NCBI GenBank assembly: GCA_030427905.1
Contig: JAUICL010000012.1
Location: 1 to 53,690 of the forward strand
From: Bacteroidia bacterium
GTDB lineage: Bacteria > Bacteroidota > Bacteroidia > Flavobacteriales_D > Cryomorphaceae
Length of the DNA: 53,690 bases
Reading direction: 5' to 3'
Part shown: positions 16,105-24,558 of the stretch, piece after piece
Layout: every line of letters begins with the position of its first letter
Numbering within the stretch: position 1 is the stretch's first letter
Notes under the pieces: model-generated
What the model was told of the DNA's origin: nothing
Database searches by the model: none
What the model saw: only the letters and a program-made list of their open reading frames with translations
Made by a program: the position numbers and the translations under genes

Positions 16105-19100
16105 TGCATCCAAAGCAGATTTTGACTCGTTTATACGGTTTATTTTTTCTATTAGCTCTATGTGCAACATGCAATGGTCAGTATGGTGATACTCAAGCGT
16201 TGGCTTGGTTTCATCCTGAATCTCCTATCTCTGAAGGTGATGAGTTTAACTGGTCATCAGAACTTGGAGAATTTGCGTTTGTACAATCTCAGAGTCAGTA
16301 TATGCCTACTGTAAATGATGCAGACACTGATATTTTGGGATTCAGGTCAATCGTTTTTAATAATAGCGCAGCTCTTGATTTAAATATAAGTTTAGCAAAT
16401 CCTCATACGATCATTTGTGTTTTTAAGGGGGAAGAAAACAACCTTGCTCAACAATTTTTATTTGATACTCCTAGCCGTCTATTTCAGTTCTATAATTCTA
16501 ACGGAACAGCGAAATCAGGATCACAAGATCTGTATAGTTCATTATTTGCTGAACAAGAGTATCACATCCTCTGCAAACGCATTGATGAGGATGGTGAAGT
16601 AAAAGTCTTTGAAAACACTATTGAAATCGACCTAGGCAATGAAGAAAGAAGTATAGACGGAATCTTACGATTAGGTAGCTCGATAAACTATGACCGATTT
16701 CTAGCCGGAAAAGTAGCTGAATTATTAATCTATGACATTGATCTTGAAGACACTGAGATTCAAGACATCATTAATGAATTGATGTTCAAGTATTCACCGC
16801 CATTTAGCCTAGGTGAAGACGGTACCCTGTTAGATGAATGCCCGTATCAATTAGTTGTTGAAGACAGATTTAAAACCTATGAATGGAAGAGAAAAACAAC
16901 CGAAGGGGCATATATCGGAGTCGGAGACACGCATATACTGAATACAGAACAAAGTGGTGAGTATGTGCTCAATGTGCTGGATATTTTTGATCGAACATAT
17001 ACTGATACTGTTGTATTGTACTCACCAGATTACAGTGATCTAATAAATTCAACAATTTGTTCAGCAAGCACTTATGAAATTGATTTGGCTATATCAGATT
17101 CTTCCATTGATGTTGTATGGAGCGATGAATCATTAAGCGGAAGTGCGGTTCAAATCTCAGAGCCTGGAGAATATTCAGTGACTCTTACCCAAAGTGACGG
17201 ATGTTCTTATCAATCAGAGCCGTTTTTAATTGAAGATATTGAAGTTTTGACTGAGATAGTGCAGCCAGATTTGTTTTGTCAGGGAAATGCTCTTAACGCA
17301 GAAATTGAAGGGTTTTCAGGAATTTCCTATACCTGGTCGACCGATGAGGAGACGCCGTCGATTGTGCCTGAAACGGATGGCACGTACTGGGTGGAAGCTG
17401 TGAATGTGAATGGATGTGTGGGGAGAGATACGGTTGACGTGGCGTTTGCTGGCGTAGCCCCCAATGCGGAATATTCCACAGGCGCGATATGTGAGGATAA
17501 TTTGGTCGTTTTCGCAGATGCTACGGCACCTGAAGAAGGAGTGATTACTGAGAGCCTGTGGAATATTCAGAGCGAGAATGAGAGCGAGAGTGAGGAGTTT
17601 AGTGGTGAAGAAATTGTTTATGAAGCGGGTGAACCGGGTGATTTATACGTTTCGCTGTTGGTGACGCTTGACAATGGGTGTACGGGATTGGTGCGGGATA
17701 CGCTTACCGTAAGTCCATTGCCTTTGGTGGGGTTTAACTACGATGAGGTGATTGCTTGTCGTGAGAATGAAGTGGCGTATGAGAGCGAGACGGGGGTGCC
17801 GGGGGGCGGTGGGATTTCGCAGTACCGCTGGGATTTTGGAAATGGAGAGATTGATTTTGGCCTTGTGGGATCAACGGTTTTTGAAGAGATGGGTGTGAAC
17901 ACGGTGAAGCATATCGTGCGAACGACTGCTGGATGCGTGGATAGCCTGGAAGCGGATATTGTGGTGTTGGGGAGTCCAGTTGTGGACTTTGTTTTTGATA
18001 CGGTTTGCGTGGGCAGCCCCACTGGCTTTTACGAGGTGGTGGATGTGAGCGAGAGTGGTCCGGTGTTTTATCAGTGGAGCTTTGGAGATGGGTTTACGAG
18101 TAATTTTCCGAATACCTCGCACGAGTACGCCGATGCGGGAACCTATGTGGTGACCTTGACGGCGACGGGCAATAATTTTGGGAATGCGGGTTGTATGGAT
18201 GCGGCGACGAAGACGGTGTCTGTGTTTGAGTCGCCCGATGCGGAAATCACCACAATGGACGGGTGTCTGAATGAAGGTGGGGTCTTGGTGGACGAAACTG
18301 AATGGGCATCGACAGGTGGGCAGGCAGACCCGATAGCATCGCGGACCTGGCGTTTGGAAAGTAATGGTCAGGTGATCGGGACGGACTCTGTGGTGTATTA
18401 TCTGCCAGAAGGACCCGGGAATTACGCTGTGACCTTTGCCTTTGAGACGGCTGCGGGGTGTGCGGGCGAGGCGAATGGATCGGTGGAGGTGCTGGCCCTG
18501 CCGGTTTCGAGTTTTGAAGTGACATGGCCTTTTGTGGAACCGCCCGTGGAAGTGGAGATTGTGAATGCGTCGGAAGATGCAACGGCGTATAGCTGGTTCT
18601 TGGATGGGGTTGAAGTCAGCACGGCGTTTGAACCGACGATCGTTTTGCCCGCGGGCGATTTTGTGATCGACCTGGTGGCATCGAATGTCTTGGGCTGTGC
18701 CGATACGAGTAGTCAGGCCGGGACGGTGATTGTGCCGGAGTACGATATTGCGATTATCGACATCTACTACAATCGCGTAGGGAGCCGTTTGGAGCTGAGT
18801 GCGCTGATCGGAAACAACGGAAATGTGCCGATTACTTCGTTTGATATGGAGGTGCAGATTGGTCGGGATATTAATTATCGGGAGTCGGTGGAGACGTTGA
18901 TCCCAGCTGGTGAGTTGATCGAGTACAGCCTGGATGCGGACTTTCAGTACGTACCTGGGCGGGTGTTGCCGTATACGTGTATCACCTTGTCGAACCCGAA
19001 CGGGGCGGGTGAAAATGAGACGGATTTAACAAATAATGAAGTTTGTATTGGTTTGGATAAGGAGAAGGCGACGTTTATACCGCCGTATCCGAATCCGGCT

Positions 19101-19322
19101 AGCGAGTTGGTTAATCTGGGCTTTGTGATGCCACGAGATGGGGTTGTGGAAGTGGAGATGGTGAGTAGTGAGGGTAGAGTGGTTTATTCGCGGGCTATTT
19201 CTCTTTTGAAGGGGTATGATGTGGTGGAGGTTGATTTGAGAAACTTTTCTGAGGGGATGTACTATTTGAGGTATGAGTATGGTGGGGTGAGTGAGGTTTT
19301 TAAGGTGGTGATTGGCAATTGA
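16104..19322 (+). CDS. Large T9SS cargo protein with LamG-like and PKD domains
   Basis: A 1072-residue secreted protein. A signal peptide (residues 1-26, ending NGQ) is followed by a concanavalin/LamG-like domain (about 28-230), Ig-like segments, several PKD-type repeats (for example YQWSFGDGFTSNFPNTSHEYADAGTYVVTLTATG, about 650-690) and a CARDB-like segment near 880-980. The final about 75 residues (PPYPNPASELVNLGF to FKVVIGN) are a T9SS type A sorting domain, so the protein should be exported across the outer membrane and attached to the surface. Base composition jumps near 17335: sampled upstream stretches are about 42% GC, downstream about 55-60%. The stop codon lies within the first unit of an AT-rich repeat. 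It could be an adhesin; no enzymatic domain was recognised. Confidence 0.9.
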   Translation: MHPKQILTRLYGLFFLLALCATCNGQYGDTQALAWFHPESPISEGDEFNWSSELGEFAFVQSQSQYMPTVNDADTDILGFRSIVFNNSAALDLNISLANPHTIICVFKGEENNLAQQFLFDTPSRLFQFYNSNGTAKSGSQDLYSSLFAEQEYHILCKRIDEDGEVKVFENTIEIDLGNEERSIDGILRLGSSINYDRFLAGKVAELLIYDIDLEDTEIQDIINELMFKYSPPFSLGEDGTLLDECPYQLVVEDRFKTYEWKRKTTEGAYIGVGDTHILNTEQSGEYVLNVLDIFDRTYTDTVVLYSPDYSDLINSTICSASTYEIDLAISDSSIDVVWSDESLSGSAVQISEPGEYSVTLTQSDGCSYQSEPFLIEDIEVLTEIVQPDLFCQGNALNAEIEGFSGISYTWSTDEETPSIVPETDGTYWVEAVNVNGCVGRDTVDVAFAGVAPNAEYSTGAICEDNLVVFADATAPEEGVITESLWNIQSENESESEEFSGEEIVYEAGEPGDLYVSLLVTLDNGCTGLVRDTLTVSPLPLVGFNYDEVIACRENEVAYESETGVPGGGGISQYRWDFGNGEIDFGLVGSTVFEEMGVNTVKHIVRTTAGCVDSLEADIVVLGSPVVDFVFDTVCVGSPTGFYEVVDVSESGPVFYQWSFGDGFTSNFPNTSHEYADAGTYVVTLTATGNNFGNAGCMDAATKTVSVFESPDAEITTMDGCLNEGGVLVDETEWASTGGQADPIASRTWRLESNGQVIGTDSVVYYLPEGPGNYAVTFAFETAAGCAGEANGSVEVLALPVSSFEVTWPFVEPPVEVEIVNASEDATAYSWFLDGVEVSTAFEPTIVLPAGDFVIDLVASNVLGCADTSSQAGTVIVPEYDIAIIDIYYNRVGSRLELSALIGNNGNVPITSFDMEVQIGRDINYRESVETLIPAGELIEYSLDADFQYVPGRVLPYTCITLSNPNGAGENETDLTNNEVCIGLDKEKATFIPPYPNPASELVNLGFVMPRDGVVEVEMVSSEGRVVYSRAISLLKGYDVVEVDLRNFSEGMYYLRYEYGGVSEVFKVVIGN

Positions 19323-19397
19323 CAATTGATAGTTGACAGTTGATAATTGATAGTTGACAGTTGATAATTGATAGTTGATAATTGATAGTTGATAAAT
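19318..19397. repeat. AT-rich 'ttgacagttgataat' tandem repeat
   Basis: Irregular direct repeats of attgatagttgacagttgat-type units of about 10 and 20 bases begin at the stop codon of the preceding gene and continue toward the four-helix-bundle gene. The same unit recurs at 19808-19850, directly after that gene, so the gene is bracketed by two copies in the same orientation. Confidence 0.85.
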
Positions 19398-19439
19398 GAT
19401 TGATTTTTAGGACTGTCTAATTATTCGTAGATTGGAGTT

Positions 19440-19814
19440 ATGAGCGATTGGAAAAGGAAAGAGAGCCCAATTAGAGACAAATCATATGCTTTTGCTTTGG
19501 CCATTGTTAAGCTTTCAAGAGTCCTTCAAACTGAGTCGAAGGAATTTGTACTGAGCAGACAGCTATTGAAATCTGGCACGTCAATAGGAGCACAGATTCG
19601 CGAAGCCGAGCACGCGCAGAGTCGCGCTGACTTTATTCATAAAATGTCTATTGCTTTGAAAGAAGCGAATGAGAGTGAGTATTGGGTGGACATTCTTCAC
19701 GACTCAGGGTGCATCAATGAGTCTTTTTACAAATCTCATCACGATCAAGTGTCCGAAATCATTCGAATATTGACTTCTATTGTAAAGTCGACAAAGGGGA
19801 ATAGGGATAGTTGA
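19440..19814 (+). CDS. Four-helix-bundle protein (S23 / 23S rRNA intervening-sequence protein type)
   Basis: A 124-residue all-helical protein of the S23 family, first noted as the product of 23S rRNA intervening sequences and common as a free-standing gene in Bacteroidota. Evidence: KSYAFALAIVKLSRVL, LSRQLLKSGTSIGAQIREAEHAQSRADFIHKMSIALKEANESEYWVDIL, the conserved core of the family, and a normal length. Biochemical function is unknown for the family. There is no rRNA here, so this is the stand-alone form. It is bracketed by AT-rich direct repeats and its stop codon is supplied by the downstream repeat, consistent with a mobile or accessory cassette. Confidence 0.93.
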   Translation: MSDWKRKESPIRDKSYAFALAIVKLSRVLQTESKEFVLSRQLLKSGTSIGAQIREAEHAQSRADFIHKMSIALKEANESEYWVDILHDSGCINESFYKSHHDQVSEIIRILTSIVKSTKGNRDS

Positions 19815-19851
19815 CAGTTGATAGTTGACAGTTGATAGTTGATAGTTGAAG
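19808..19851. repeat. AT-rich repeat, second copy after four-helix-bundle gene
   Basis: Units of agttgacagttgat repeat about three times. The TGA stop of the four-helix-bundle gene is the 'tga' of the first unit. Confidence 0.85.
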
Positions 19852-19884
19852 TGTATCCCTGAATAGTGTTGACCTACTCCGCTG

Positions 19885-20340
19885 CCGCGCGATTAGCGGA
19901 GCGTATCGCGTGGTGCTTCTATTCTGAAAGTAGGTTCAGTTTCTAGCGCTCTTCCCCCGTCCTGATTGCAAAAACGATGCTAACCGTGTTGTCGTTCTAC
20001 GGGGTTGAGCTTAAATCCGATCCTGAAAGGATCAGACTTACAAGCAGCCGGTGAAACCGGGTGCATTTAACATTACACCAAATTAAAGCCCTGTAAGGGC
20101 GAGACATTGAATCCAGAATTATAATGGGCAACGGGTTTTAGGCAAATTCAAAATTGCGTAAGGCGCACTCCTACTCCGCCTAAGGCGGATTCGGCGTGTA
20201 ATACATGGCCAGCGCAGCACATTTAAGTTCAATTTTGAAGTAAGATAGAAAGTATTATGAGGATACCACCAACTTCTCTGTGGGCTTTGTGGGCTCTGTG
20301 GTGAAAGAAGACCACGCGATACGATTCTCTAATCGCGCGG
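19885..20340. repeat. MITE-like element with 30-bp inverted ends
   Basis: The sequence at 19885-19914 (ccgcgcgattag...cgtatcgcgtggt) is repeated inverted at 20311-20340 with 27 of 30 bases identical. The 396 bp between contain several small perfect hairpins (for example gatcctgaaaggatc near 20017, ccggtgaaaccgg near 20048 and gccctgtaagggc near 20089) and no gene. No target-site duplication was seen. Confidence 0.6.
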
Positions 20341-20435
20341 TAGCGTTACAGTTCAACTTAAACTGGAGATAAAGGGTTAGGTAAGTGTGGGCATACGATA
20401 TTTTTTTGAGCGCAGACACCCGCCTTAGGCAGGAA

Positions 20436-20817
20436 GGGGAAAAGCCCGGGGACGATCCGAATACCACAGGCAGTACCTTACGGCACAAGAGTTTCGGAGT
20501 GCTTCATGTTTTACCAATAGCTTGTCCCTACGGGACTGCTCCTCGCTGCATAATCCTTAGAATAAGGGGCAAACGAAACTTGCGCGTGGGACTCCCTGAC
20601 GTTTGCAGTCAGGGCCGGGGTAAGGCGAAGGTTAATTCAAAATTGTCGCTGTACTTCGATACACCCCGAAGGTTTCGGGGCACTCAGTATGACGCTGAGT
20701 TTCTGCAGTTCAACTTTCAATCGTAGCGCAGCGGAGAATTCCGCCTACGTGCGACTTCGGCGGATAAATGGATAATGGAATTTACAAAAACGGTCAACTG
20801 TATTTAGGGAAGTACAA
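20436..20817. repeat. Dispersed hairpin-array repeat, copy 1
   Basis: About 380 bp shared with 29337-29611 (left part) and 29868-30054 (right part), with a short form at 40837-40937. It is a string of small palindromes: gtccctacgggac, ccctgac/gtcaggg, ccccgaa/ttcgggg and actcag/ctgagt. It ends 7 bp from the stop of the membrane-protein gene at 20824. An open frame runs through it on the plus strand but has no start context. Confidence 0.85.
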
Positions 20818-20823
20818 GAATTA

Positions 20824-22482
20824 TCAATTATCCATTGTCCATTGAATTGAATTGGTTTTGTAGAGAAACAAATCCCAGGCGGCATCGGGGTCGGTGAAGG
20901 ACTCGAGGAAGACGAGGTCGGGGTCATGGATGGGGAATGGTGAAAAGATGAGTCGACCGCCCATTGCGTGGAAGGCATCCCAGTTGTAGTCGAGATCGGT
21001 GAGGGCGAAGTCACTGCCCTTTTCGTGGACCCACTCCTTGCCAATCACACCTACCATGGCATAGGCACGCGAACCCCAGTGGTCAAAGCCCTGCTTGAGC
21101 GACTCCGACTTATCGAGCTCGCCGGCTATGATTTCCCGAAACTGGCGCTTGTAGGCTAAGGGGTAAGAAGCGGAGTATCCATCGAGGGTGTAAAACCCAT
21201 TGTACTGCAAGATGGATGGGTGAGACGAAACGAAGATGGCGCGTTCTTTGGCGCGTTCTGGCCCCAGGTATTCCTTTGCTTGGTTGAAGAGATTCTCCGC
21301 ATAGAAGGCTCTGTAGGTGGGGCTCTTGCGGTTGGTGACCATCTCGTGGTTGGCGAAGAGAATCAGGATCTGAGCGGCCAAAAGCAGGGGGATAAACTTT
21401 CGCAAACCCTTCGACTCTCTACCGAAATAGTAGAGCGCCCAGGCAAAGAGCAGGTACCAGACCAGGGGCTGGACAAAGTGGAGACGCTGGAGCTGAATGG
21501 GGAGCACCATTTTGATGAGATCGGTGGCGGGCGCAATACCCGTCCAATTGGCCATGGAATACCACACCGATGAGATGATGATAAACTCCACAGCATTGAG
21601 AAACCAAATGGAGATCTTTTTCTCCCAGACCAACATCAAGGTAAAGCCCGTGATAATGAGAATCAGGATGTGTACGGAGGCCGAGTGTGAAGGCCAGCCC
21701 AACCAGAATATCTCCAGCGCCCGCTCTATCAACACCCACTGGCTGCTAAAGTGAACTTGGAAATCGGTGCGGTGCATGAGTTCTGAATCGCCCAGAAAGG
21801 CTGCAAATATCCGCCAATGCGTAAAGACATAGGTAGCCGACACCAGAGCCATAGCCCAGAACAAGGAAAGGTTGAATCGCCGTGTTCGGTACATCGAGAG
21901 CAAGAGATAGACGCCAAAGCCCGCAAGGACAAAGATCCCCGTGAGGATAAGGGATGATGCGAGGCCGCTAAAAACCAGGATGAGTAGCGTCTTCCAGCCC
22001 AAATCGCCTTTGGTGGCGCGGATCAAACCCAGAAAAAGCCAGGGCATGGATGGTATGGACAGGTTGAAGCCCCAATGCGGGAGAATGGCAAAACAGGTAG
22101 CCACGCCCATCACAATCAGGGAATTGGCTTCGGGGACCGCCACACGAATCAATCTTTTCATCCCCAGAAATCCGATGGCGACCATCAAGGTCCTGACGAC
22201 GACGTAGCCCCAAAAGGGGCCAAAGAGCGAAATCACAAAGTAGGCGATATCGTAGATCGGAACGATGGTCGAGAGTTTTTGTCCACCCATAAAAGGCTCA
22301 ATGATCAGGTCGCTCGGCGAGAAGAAGGAAGCGTGTTCCTGGGCCAGTTTCAACCACACCAGATTGGAGTCGAGGTTGTCGTGAATGGTAATGGGTATGT
22401 CCTGACCCAAGATATAGTAGGGCAAGACATAAAGGGCCAGAATGGCTAGAAAGATGGTGGACAGGTATCTTTCTTGGCTCAT
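20824..22482 (-). CDS. Multispan membrane protein (DUF6044/YfhO-like), glycan-associated
   Basis: About 552 residues from the preferred ATG at 22482, which overlaps the upstream aminotransferase stop by 4 bp (ATGA); a longer frame to 22575 would lie inside that gene. It has about ten to twelve hydrophobic segments, with VLPYYILGQDIPITIHDNLDSNLVW just after the first, then a C-terminal soluble part (about 405-552). The layout resembles DUF6044 or YfhO-type GT-C-like membrane proteins used in surface-glycan assembly, but I am not sure of the family. It is the last gene of the second sugar operon. Its last seven residues and stop codon are encoded by the recurrent caatggacaatggataattg repeat. 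Confidence 0.75.
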   Translation of the reverse strand: MSQERYLSTIFLAILALYVLPYYILGQDIPITIHDNLDSNLVWLKLAQEHASFFSPSDLIIEPFMGGQKLSTIVPIYDIAYFVISLFGPFWGYVVVRTLMVAIGFLGMKRLIRVAVPEANSLIVMGVATCFAILPHWGFNLSIPSMPWLFLGLIRATKGDLGWKTLLILVFSGLASSLILTGIFVLAGFGVYLLLSMYRTRRFNLSLFWAMALVSATYVFTHWRIFAAFLGDSELMHRTDFQVHFSSQWVLIERALEIFWLGWPSHSASVHILILIITGFTLMLVWEKKISIWFLNAVEFIIISSVWYSMANWTGIAPATDLIKMVLPIQLQRLHFVQPLVWYLLFAWALYYFGRESKGLRKFIPLLLAAQILILFANHEMVTNRKSPTYRAFYAENLFNQAKEYLGPERAKERAIFVSSHPSILQYNGFYTLDGYSASYPLAYKRQFREIIAGELDKSESLKQGFDHWGSRAYAMVGVIGKEWVHEKGSDFALTDLDYNWDAFHAMGGRLIFSPFPIHDPDLVFLESFTDPDAAWDLFLYKTNSIQWTMDN

Positions 22483-23615
22483 CCTTTCCACTGGTTTAAG
22501 GCTTCTATAACGCGACCTTGGTCCATGGTATAGAAAAATGGGAGCCGCACCAGGCAGTCGCTGTACCGCTCGCAATTGGGCAGAGAAACAGGCTCTTCGC
22601 GTTGGAGGTGAAAGGGCGATGCATGCAAGCTTTGGTAGTGAAAAACCGCCTGAATGTTTTTGGTCTTTAGAAAAGCGATCAGATCTGACCGCTGTTCCAA
22701 ACTCGATAGCACCAGATAGAACATATGGGCGTTATTGGTGGTCCATTCGGGTCTTTGCGGCAAGTAATTCTTTAGGACAGGGTGTAGGGAAAGAGCATCG
22801 TAATAGGCTGTCCAGATGGCCTTTCGGCGGGATTGTATATCGTCTAAGCTCTCAAGCTGTGCCCATAGAAAGGCGGCCACCATTTCGGAGGGAAGGAATG
22901 AAGAACCCATATCCATCCACCCGTACTTATCGACTTCCCCACGGAAAAAGGCCGATCGGTTGGTTCCTTTCTCCCAGATTACTTCGGCGCGCTTTTCAAA
23001 CTCGGGGTGATTGATCACCAGCATCCCTCCTTCCCCACTGATAATATTTTTGGTCTCGTGAAAGCTGAAGGCCGCCAGGTGACCTATGCTGCCAAGTGGT
23101 CGTTGTACGCCACGGCCATCGGTGTAGAAACTATCAATAGCCTGTGCGGCATCTTCAACTACGAATACGCCATGTTTTTCGGCTAGTGCCATGATCTTGT
23201 CCATATCGCAAGCCACTCCGGCGTAGTGCACGGGTACGATCACCTTGGTGCAGGGAGTAATCAGGGCTTCCAACTGGTCTTCATCCATTCCGGGATGGTC
23301 GGTTCGGCTATCGCAGAATACGATTTTGGCACCGCGCAAGACAAAGGCATTGGCCGTACTCACGAAGGTGTAGCTGGGCATAATCACCTCATCGCCCGGG
23401 CCAACATTGCAGAGTATGGCTGCCATCTCGAGTGCGTCGGTGCAAGAACTGGTCAGGAGGCATCGGCTGAAGCCGTAGCGCTCTTCAAAATAGGTCTGGC
23501 ACTTTTTGGTGAACGAGCCGTTGCCGGAGAGGTGCAAACTCTCTACGGCATTCTCGATATACCCATATTCCTTGCCCGTCAGGTAAGGGCGGTTAAATCC
23601 TATGTATTCATTCAT
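22479..23615 (-). CDS. wecE: dTDP-4-amino-4,6-dideoxygalactose transaminase (WecE/RffA type)
   Basis: A 378-residue PLP-dependent sugar aminotransferase of the DegT/DnrJ/EryC1 family. Long stretches match my memory of E. coli WecE: DEVIMPSYTFVSTANAFVLR, KVIVPVHYAGVACDMD and EKGTNRSAFFRGEVDKY. VVEDAAQA (152-159) holds the PLP-ring Asp, and SFHETKN places the Schiff-base Lys at 189. It converts dTDP-4-keto-6-deoxyglucose to dTDP-4-amino-4,6-dideoxygalactose with glutamate. It overlaps both neighbours (8 bp with the propeller protein, 4 bp with the membrane protein). No rmlA/rmlB genes for the precursor are in the window, so these must lie elsewhere. Confidence 0.93.
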   Translation of the reverse strand: MNEYIGFNRPYLTGKEYGYIENAVESLHLSGNGSFTKKCQTYFEERYGFSRCLLTSSCTDALEMAAILCNVGPGDEVIMPSYTFVSTANAFVLRGAKIVFCDSRTDHPGMDEDQLEALITPCTKVIVPVHYAGVACDMDKIMALAEKHGVFVVEDAAQAIDSFYTDGRGVQRPLGSIGHLAAFSFHETKNIISGEGGMLVINHPEFEKRAEVIWEKGTNRSAFFRGEVDKYGWMDMGSSFLPSEMVAAFLWAQLESLDDIQSRRKAIWTAYYDALSLHPVLKNYLPQRPEWTTNNAHMFYLVLSSLEQRSDLIAFLKTKNIQAVFHYQSLHASPFHLQREEPVSLPNCERYSDCLVRLPFFYTMDQGRVIEALNQWKG

Positions 23616-24558
23616 GATTGACCAGTTTTAAGGCTCCAAATCCGGTTTTCCCATACCCATCACCGTTGTACAAAACGTAGAGATCACCCTTGTGGAAAAA
23701 GGGAGATCCATAGGCGCGCTCATTGCTCTCCCACTCTTCCCGAGCTCCTTCTATCACGGCGTTCACCGACTTCCAGTTCTCCAGATTCTCACTGTACTTC
23801 CACTGCATGGTATAACGCCCATCTCCACCCTTCACGCTCAAAACCATGAGGTAGCCATCCTCAAAAGGAGTGATGGCTGGTCTTGAAAAGGCCGTTTCGG
23901 CTGCACTGAGTTCAAACAAGTGGCCGGATAGGTGGTCCCATTGGAGCCCATCTCGGCTTCGCGACTTCTTTATCACGTGCTCCATACGACCATCCTGGCC
24001 CCATATCCGATTGGAGCCGTAGTAGGCTTCGTAGCCCTCACCATTCTTGATTACCCAAGGGTAGCTCAAGGAATGGGGGTTTTCATCAGAAAGGGGAATC
24101 ACGGGGTGGTCTACCGGCATCCATTTGGCATTGCCTTCCCGCGCCTTTTGCATCAAACCGATGGAATTTCGCCAGGGTACATCTTGGGTCAGGTGCCAGC
24201 CTAGAAAGTAAATCCATTCGGCATGGGGCTGGCTTAAGTAGGACCCCATGGAAATGCCATCCTTAGCGAAGTCTCCGCATTGGTCGTACGACAATTCAAG
24301 CATGGATTCTCCTGCGTCTTTCACCAGTTTTCCGCCTTGGAAGGAGAAAGTCTGGCTGTAAATGGATGATTTATTACGGGCGTCTCTCGCTGAGAAATAC
24401 ACCTTCACCCGATCCAAGTCCACCTCCCCAAAAACGGGGTAAGAAGCGTAGGTACACCCCGATGGCAAATCAGTAGGTGCGTATATTCTGCCGAGTGTTT
24501 TGAAAGTGAGTTCCACCGGTAGCGCTTCAGTCTTTTGGTTCGTCTTTCTCCGCGACAT
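23608..24558 (-). CDS. Five-bladed beta-propeller (GH43-like fold) protein
   Basis: Up to 316 residues without a signal peptide. It looks like the five-bladed propeller shared by GH32/43/62-type proteins: short beta-rich blocks such as KVYFSARDARNKSSIY, HAEWIYFLGWHLTQDVPWRNSIG, SLSYPWVIKNGEGYEAYYGSN, AFSRPAITPFEDGYLMVLS and RAYGSPFFHKGDLYVLYNG. Such proteins without secretion signals occur in glycan-synthesis operons with unknown roles, so hydrolase activity should not be assumed. The ATG at 24558 overlaps the upstream GT2 gene by 32 bp; a GTG at 24516 would start just after that gene and is a reasonable alternative. Catalytic acids could not be assigned. Confidence 0.75.
   Translation of the reverse strand: MSRRKTNQKTEALPVELTFKTLGRIYAPTDLPSGCTYASYPVFGEVDLDRVKVYFSARDARNKSSIYSQTFSFQGGKLVKDAGESMLELSYDQCGDFAKDGISMGSYLSQPHAEWIYFLGWHLTQDVPWRNSIGLMQKAREGNAKWMPVDHPVIPLSDENPHSLSYPWVIKNGEGYEAYYGSNRIWGQDGRMEHVIKKSRSRDGLQWDHLSGHLFELSAAETAFSRPAITPFEDGYLMVLSVKGGDGRYTMQWKYSENLENWKSVNAVIEGAREEWESNERAYGSPFFHKGDLYVLYNGDGYGKTGFGALKLVNHE

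Noticed and set aside
19440-19814. Sign of an rRNA operon (S23-type protein is named after a 23S rRNA insertion)
   Set aside because: No rRNA sequence is seen around it; this is the free-standing form of the gene family.
20385-20726. Plus-strand open frame through the hairpin-array repeat, with a similar protein at 29259-29759
   Set aside because: The two frames share a protein-like stretch, but they lie wholly inside a palindrome-rich dispersed repeat, have different unrelated ends and no start context. Nucleotide-level palindromes explain the conservation better than coding.
21220-22449. Several plus-strand open frames inside the membrane-protein gene
   Set aside because: GC-rich antisense shadows with no recognisable domain; the minus-strand frame has consistent membrane segments and operon overlap.
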